From positions 117,867,140 to 117,931,139 of the forward strand of contig NC_081410.1 of assembly GCF_030272615.1 (NCBI RefSeq): a stretch of DNA of 64,000 nt, written 5' to 3'. A program made the translations under genes and the position numbers. Below, one piece after another: positions 60,098 to 64,000 of this stretch; the stretch's first letter is position 1, and the number at the start of each line of letters is the position of its first letter. This DNA comes from Cryptomeria japonica. Taxonomy: Eukaryota; Streptophyta; Pinopsida; Cupressales; Cupressaceae. The notes beneath the pieces were generated by a model, which worked only from the letters and a program-made list of their open reading frames with translations, did not search any database and had not been told where the DNA came from.

Positions 60098-60262
60098 AAT
60101 GGGTAGTGGGGGCCATGGGTCCCATCACCCCTGCAGACCTGCAGGTGCAGGCCCGCAGAGATCAGGGGACACCGTGGGCCCCTCCACTCCCCCTGCGGCC
60201 ACTGCCGTAACAATGACCGCAGGGGTAGTGGAGGGTACCACTCCCCGATGGTTACATTAACT
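60098..60262. repeat. GC-rich island in AT-rich LTR
   Basis: Rich in ctgcag, gggccc and gtagtggagg, with inverted pairs such as cctgcagacctgcagg and gtggagggtaccactcccc. Flanks are strongly AT-rich. Confidence 0.75.
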
Positions 60263-60380
60263 CTGCCTCCCCCCTATGCGTTGACCAATAATTATTTCAT
60301 GCAACAAAAAAAAATTTACAACTTACTTTATTTTTTTTATTTATTATTATATTTTTTTGTTTCGAATAAATTGAATAATG

Positions 60381-60382
<2 letters not shown>

Positions 60383-60427
<45 letters not shown>
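60383..60427. repeat. (AT)n microsatellite
   Basis: About 22 alternating AT units within the LTR. Confidence 0.95.
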
Positions 60428-60429
<2 letters not shown>

Positions 60430-61613
60430 AATAAGAATTTAATCATGGGAATGAAAGGTAATAGAGAAATTTGTTTCAGCAATACAACAGAGAATTAAAT
60501 TACCTCAGAGATAGGTAAGTGTTTAAATTTTGATTTCACAGTGATCATATCCAACAATTTTGCCTTATGTTGAGATAAACAATTTTTTGAGATTCTCAAA
60601 AGAAATGGATAACAAGATAATATTTTCCACATGGATTTTATACAACAAATTTGAGAAGGATTCATATTTGAAATACTATATCACATATCGAGATTTCTTA
60701 ATACAAATGATTATATGCGTAGAGAAAGAAATTATTTACAGAGATAAAAGAATTTGAGTTCTTAAAAAAAAAATAGAGATGGTGAAAAGCATGATTTTTT
60801 TCCAGATTTAAGATTTTCTCTAGATTTAAAAAAAAACAGAATCTGATTTCTTTCTTTTAAATAGATTAACAAATAAAAGAGAAATCTGCATTTTGCATTC
60901 TTTTTTTAAAAGAAAACTTTTGTCAATGCATTTCTTTAATGAAAAATAGATTTTTCCTTTCTAATTAACCTATCTAACAATTAAGAAATAATTTTCTTCA
61001 GAAAATTATATTCGAATAGAAGAATCTAAGAGGAGATATTTCCTTTTGAAAATTAAAAAAAAAATTACATAAGCAAAAATGCAAAAAGGGAGGGAACCTG
61101 GAGAAGCCTTTGATGTTGAATCCTCTCCAAATCTTCAAGCCTAGCCTTCCTTGATCCTTCCTTGCAAGCTTGGAAAAAAATTCTTCAAAACAAACTTAAC
61201 AATTCTCCAAATGAAGAATGTGACTACCAAAAAAAAATTACTTGAGAAAACTTTTCTTCAAAAAAATAATCAACTCCTTTCTTTTGAAAATTGCATACAA
61301 TATATAGGAAAAACCCCTTAACTCCACCATCTAGAGGAATTAATTGAAAATGAGATTCTTTTTCCAATATTGGATCCATGCAAAATTGATTAATATCCGA
61401 GTGGGGGAGTTACATGCAAAGGGGTTAAAGAATGAAGATTCCTCTAGAAGCTTCTAATTTCTCCTACAACATGTGCCATAATTGGGAATTAAAAATAAAT
61501 AATGCCTTTTAAATTATATTCTCCAAGTGTGTATGTGGGTCCATTATCTATCCTTTTATAATATTTATTCAACCATATTCAATAGCTCAAAAAAAAGATA
61601 TAATAGAATTGTA

Positions 61614-62180
61614 TCAAATCAAAAGTGATAAAGGAGGGTTGTGACATCCTCTCCCCCTTAAATTGTGCATCGTCCCGATGCACTTATTGAATGTATCCAA
61701 ACAGAGTCTATAGTTCATGATTAGTTTAAAAAAAAAAGGAAACAACTGTTGCATTTCCCTGGTATCTTCCAATGTGGCATTCTTTTCATCATACTGATTC
61801 CATTGTACTTTGCATTGATCAACCTCTTTGTTGGGCAATTGGCACTGGCACCTCTCCAAGATTCTGAATGGCTCTATCAGTATTCCCCCCATTTCCTGGA
61901 CCTGTAAAGCATCCCAATTCAAGATTTGTTTCTCATCAGGTACATACTTTTTAAGAAGAGATACATGGAAGACATCATGGATTCGGCTGAACTGGGGAGG
62001 TAAGGCCAACCGGTATGCAATTCGATTAATCCTTTCCAATATCTCAAAAGGCCCAACATAACAAGGTGCAAGCTTAGTCTTTTTCCCAAACCTTATGGAA
62101 CTCTTGTGTGGCCTAACCCTTAGGAAGACTTTCTCTCCCACCTCAAACTCCCTTGGTGTCCTGTTCTTGTCTGCATAACT
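61614..62180 (-). pseudogene. Gypsy integrase C-terminus, chromodomain-like
   Basis: Same frame as the integrase core, after a TAA at 62181-62183. GEKVFLRVRPHKSSIRFGKK, KLAPCYVGPFEILERINRIA (GPY/F-like module), YRLALPPQFSRIHDVFHVSL, then IEPFRILERCQCQLPNKEVD, QCKVQWNQYDEKNATLED, a degenerate chromodomain-like tail (KV-W core) seen in this gypsy branch. The frame passes through the polypurine tract into the LTR and stops only at 61614, so the original stop has probably been lost near 61,730. Confidence 0.88.
61647..61659 (-). other. Gypsy polypurine tract
   Basis: On the minus strand aagggggagagga directly precedes the TGTCACAACC LTR start. Confidence 0.92.
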
Positions 62181-63032
62181 TTACTGCCTATCTGAGGCTT
62201 CCTTCAATCTTTGCCTAATTTCCTTAGTTTTCCTTTCCATTTCCTTCAACATATCTGGTCCAACAATTACTCTGTCTCCAAGACTATCCCAACTCAAAGG
62301 TGTTCGACATGGCCTACCATACAATGCTTCGAAAGGTGCCATCCCCAAAGATGTTTGATATGTATTATTGTAAGCAAACTCTACCAGAGGTAGGTAATCT
62401 TCCCATTTCTTCTGTTGGTCCATGCAGCACATGCGAAGTAGGTCTTCCAAAATATGATTTGTCCTCTCTGTTTGACCGTCAGTTTCAGGATGGTATGCAG
62501 TACTAAAATTTAGTTGAGTTCCTAGAGCTGATTGCAGAGTTGTCCAAAACCTTGAAGTGAATCTAGCATCTCTATCTGATATGATTTTCTCTGGCATTCC
62601 ATGCAACCTAAATATTTCCTTAACAAAGCGCCTTGCCAAGGTAGGTGCATCATCCGTTAGATTTCCTGGTATAAAGTATGCCACCTTAGTGAGTTTGTCA
62701 ATTACCACCATTATTGTATCATGCGTAGAAGGTGACATGGGAAACCCATGCACAAAATCCATGCTAATAACTTGCCACTTGTGTTGAGGTACATCATGTA
62801 ACTGTAATAATCCAGTTGGATGTCTATGCTCTGCCTTTACTCTTTGACACTCCAAACATTTAGCCATATACTTGACTATGTCATTCTTCATCCCTTGCCA
62901 AAAGTATAACTTCTTTAGATCTGCATAAAGTTTGTTAACCCCCGAGTGCCCTGAGTAAGGGGCATTATGAGCCTTTGACAAGACTACCTTCCTTAAGCCT
63001 CCTGAATTAGGGACATAGATTCTATTATTGTA
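62181..63032 (-). pseudogene. Gypsy integrase core
   Basis: Minus strand, continuous to the TAA at 62181-62183. Zinc module HNAPYSGHSGVNKLY and CLECQRVKAEH. Catalytic core with WQVISMDFVHGFPMSPSTHD, VVIDKLTKVAYFIPG, KIISDRDARFTSRFWTTLQ and FSTAYHPETDGQTERTN, so the D, D and E residues are all present. Then LPLVEFAYNNTYQTSLGMAP and FEALYGRPCRTPLSWD. It would be part of one polyprotein; the Met at 62981 is not a real start. The frame upstream is separated only by the TGA at 63033-63035. Confidence 0.95.
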
Positions 63033-63605
63033 TCAGAGCAACCCATCTTCATCTAATGTATACCCTTCAACCTTAGGATTGGTTGGATCATATTCTAAAG
63101 TCAATTTGACTTGCTCATACCATGGGTCATGTCCCTGCTCATCCATTACTTGCCTTTTGAAAGAAGTTTTGAATGTTGCTATAATCATCAAGTGTCTCCT
63201 CCTACTTAAAGCATCTGCCACCCTATTTTCCTTCCCCTTAATATATTCAATTTCAAAATCATATTCACTTAGAAACTCTAACCACCTTCTTTGTCTAGCA
63301 TTTAAGTGGGGTTGGGTAAACATGTACTTTAGTCCTTGGTTATCTGACTTTAACTCAAAGGGCTTCCCTAGTAAGAAGTGTCTCCATTTATGTAGGGCAT
63401 GCACAATCGCTGCTAACTCTAAGTCATGGGGTGCATAATTAACTTCATGATTCTTCATCTTCCTAGATTCATAAGCTACTACCCCTTCATCTTGGATAAG
63501 TACTCCTCCTAAACCTTCAATAGAAGTGTCTGTTATGACTGTGAAGTGTCCATTCGGATCTGGTACTTTTAGAATGGGTGCTAAAGTTAGTTTCCCCTTC
63601 AAAAT
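63033..63605 (-). pseudogene. Gypsy RNase H
   Basis: Minus-strand frame with TLAPILKVPDPNGHFTVITD, TSIEGLGGVLIQDEGVVAYE, MKNHEVNYAPHDLELAAIVH, ALHKWRHFLLGKPFEL, SDNQGLKYMF and RRWLEFLSEYDFEIEYIKGK then ADALSRRRHL. RNase H removes the RNA strand after reverse transcription. It ends at TGA 63033-63035, where relatives have CGA (Arg), a single C-to-T change. Its upstream neighbour is in the same frame across TAA 63606-63608. Confidence 0.95.
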
Positions 63606-64000
63606 TTAAAATGTCTTATCACTTTGCTCTGTCCACACAAACCTTTTAGCCTTCCTCTGCAATGAGGTGATGGGGTTTGCTATCTTAGAGAATCCTTCCA
63701 CAAACCTCCTATAGTACCCTGCTAGCCCCATAAAGCTTCTTACCTCTGAAATTTTTTTAGGGATTGACCATTCTACTATTGCCTTTATCTTATCTGGATC
63801 AACTGCTATTCCTTCCTTTGATATTATATGCCCAAGGTAGTGATCTTTTCCTCGAAGAAGGCACATTTTGATAGTTTCCCATATAACTTATGTTCCCTCA
63901 ACCTTTGCAAAACCATTTGTAGGTGTACTAAATGTTCCTCCTCATTCTTAGAGTAAATCAAGATGTCATCCATAAATACCAAAACAAATTTGTCCAAGTA
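63606..64000 (-). pseudogene. Gypsy reverse transcriptase, partial
   Basis: The window ends here. From 64000 inwards on the minus strand: YLDKFVLVFMDDILIYSKNE with FMDD at the catalytic site, [28 protein letters not shown], then a frame change near 63,850 to [40 protein letters not shown] and [20 protein letters not shown]. The last part is connection/RT end. The frame closes at TAA 63606-63608, and RNase H follows in the same frame. The palm motif is kept, so the frame change is the main lesion visible in this part. Confidence 0.93.

Larger units (their letters stand above)
58171..61646 (-). repeat. Gypsy 3' LTR (3,476 bp)
   Basis: On the minus strand begins TGTCACAACCCTCC after the polypurine tract and ends GGGTTATTACA at 58171. 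Contains a repeat of catcc/gggat phrases, a tcgca motif array, a GC-rich island and an (AT)n tract. The open frame 60560-60757 (+) is AT-rich and without features. Confidence 0.85.
58171..64000 (-). mobile_element. Ty3/gypsy element, 5' part outside window
   Basis: Minus-strand element inserted in the 3' LTR of the previous one. Its 3' LTR spans 58171-61646, preceded on its own strand by a polypurine tract and pol. Integrase, RNase H and part of RT are visible; gag, protease and the 5' LTR lie beyond 64000. It is the better preserved gypsy copy of the window: the pol frame is broken by three single stops and one frame change in what is visible. Confidence 0.93.

Overview
This window looks like a stretch of a large, repeat-choked plant nuclear genome, most probably a conifer or other gymnosperm. 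The placement is inference: I see a plant-type PDS5-like gene remnant, plant LTR retrotransposons of both superfamilies, a plant mobile domain gene, LTRs up to 4 kb, and coding regions full of stops and frameshifts. I found no intact host gene, no tRNA or rRNA gene, no CRISPR array and no bacterial or viral gene set. Almost every recognisable reading frame is a decayed transposon protein. I did not find a new biological system. What is unusual is how clearly nested insertions can be read, because a tandem duplication preserves several empty target sites.

Layout. 1-3,190: LTR-like debris, a 31-bp minisatellite, the C-terminus of a hAT transposase with a GAGTC/GACTC-rich block, and a Ty3/gypsy gag-protease scrap. 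3,204-4,154: a broken PDS5-like (cohesin regulator) fragment. 4,155-9,986: two copies of one LTR family in inverted orientation, a potential 5.8-kb foldback. 9,987-13,360: unassigned sequence, then a short tandem duplication. 13,785-19,214: a nearly complete Ty1/copia element on the minus strand with both LTRs, PBS, PPT and probable TSD.

20,091-40,755: a 3.8-kb unit (A) followed directly by a second copy (B). Unit A carries a TPR-like gene scrap and an old gag relic. Unit B was hit by a chromodomain Ty3/gypsy element (24,001-32,100, 5-bp TSD cttcc) that itself contains two further LTR insertions, by a 5'-truncated LINE (33,311-33,646, 15-bp TSD), and by an element with a plant-mobile-domain pseudogene (35,096-39,948). 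Unit A shows the uninterrupted sequence for the first two sites.

39,949-48,850: older gypsy relics on both strands. 49,002-58,170: a plus-strand Ty3/gypsy element with 4.07-kb LTRs whose reverse transcriptase core has been deleted. Its 3' LTR is interrupted at 58,171 by a younger minus-strand Ty3/gypsy element with a 3.48-kb LTR, which runs off the window end inside its reverse transcriptase.

How the parts work together: gag, protease, integrase and RT-RNase H pieces belong to separate copy-and-paste elements, all damaged in the copies seen here. The order of nesting gives a relative history: PDS5-like remnant, then LTR insertions; duplication of the A/B unit, then the gypsy, LINE and PMD-element insertions into B; plus-strand gypsy, then the minus-strand gypsy inside its LTR.
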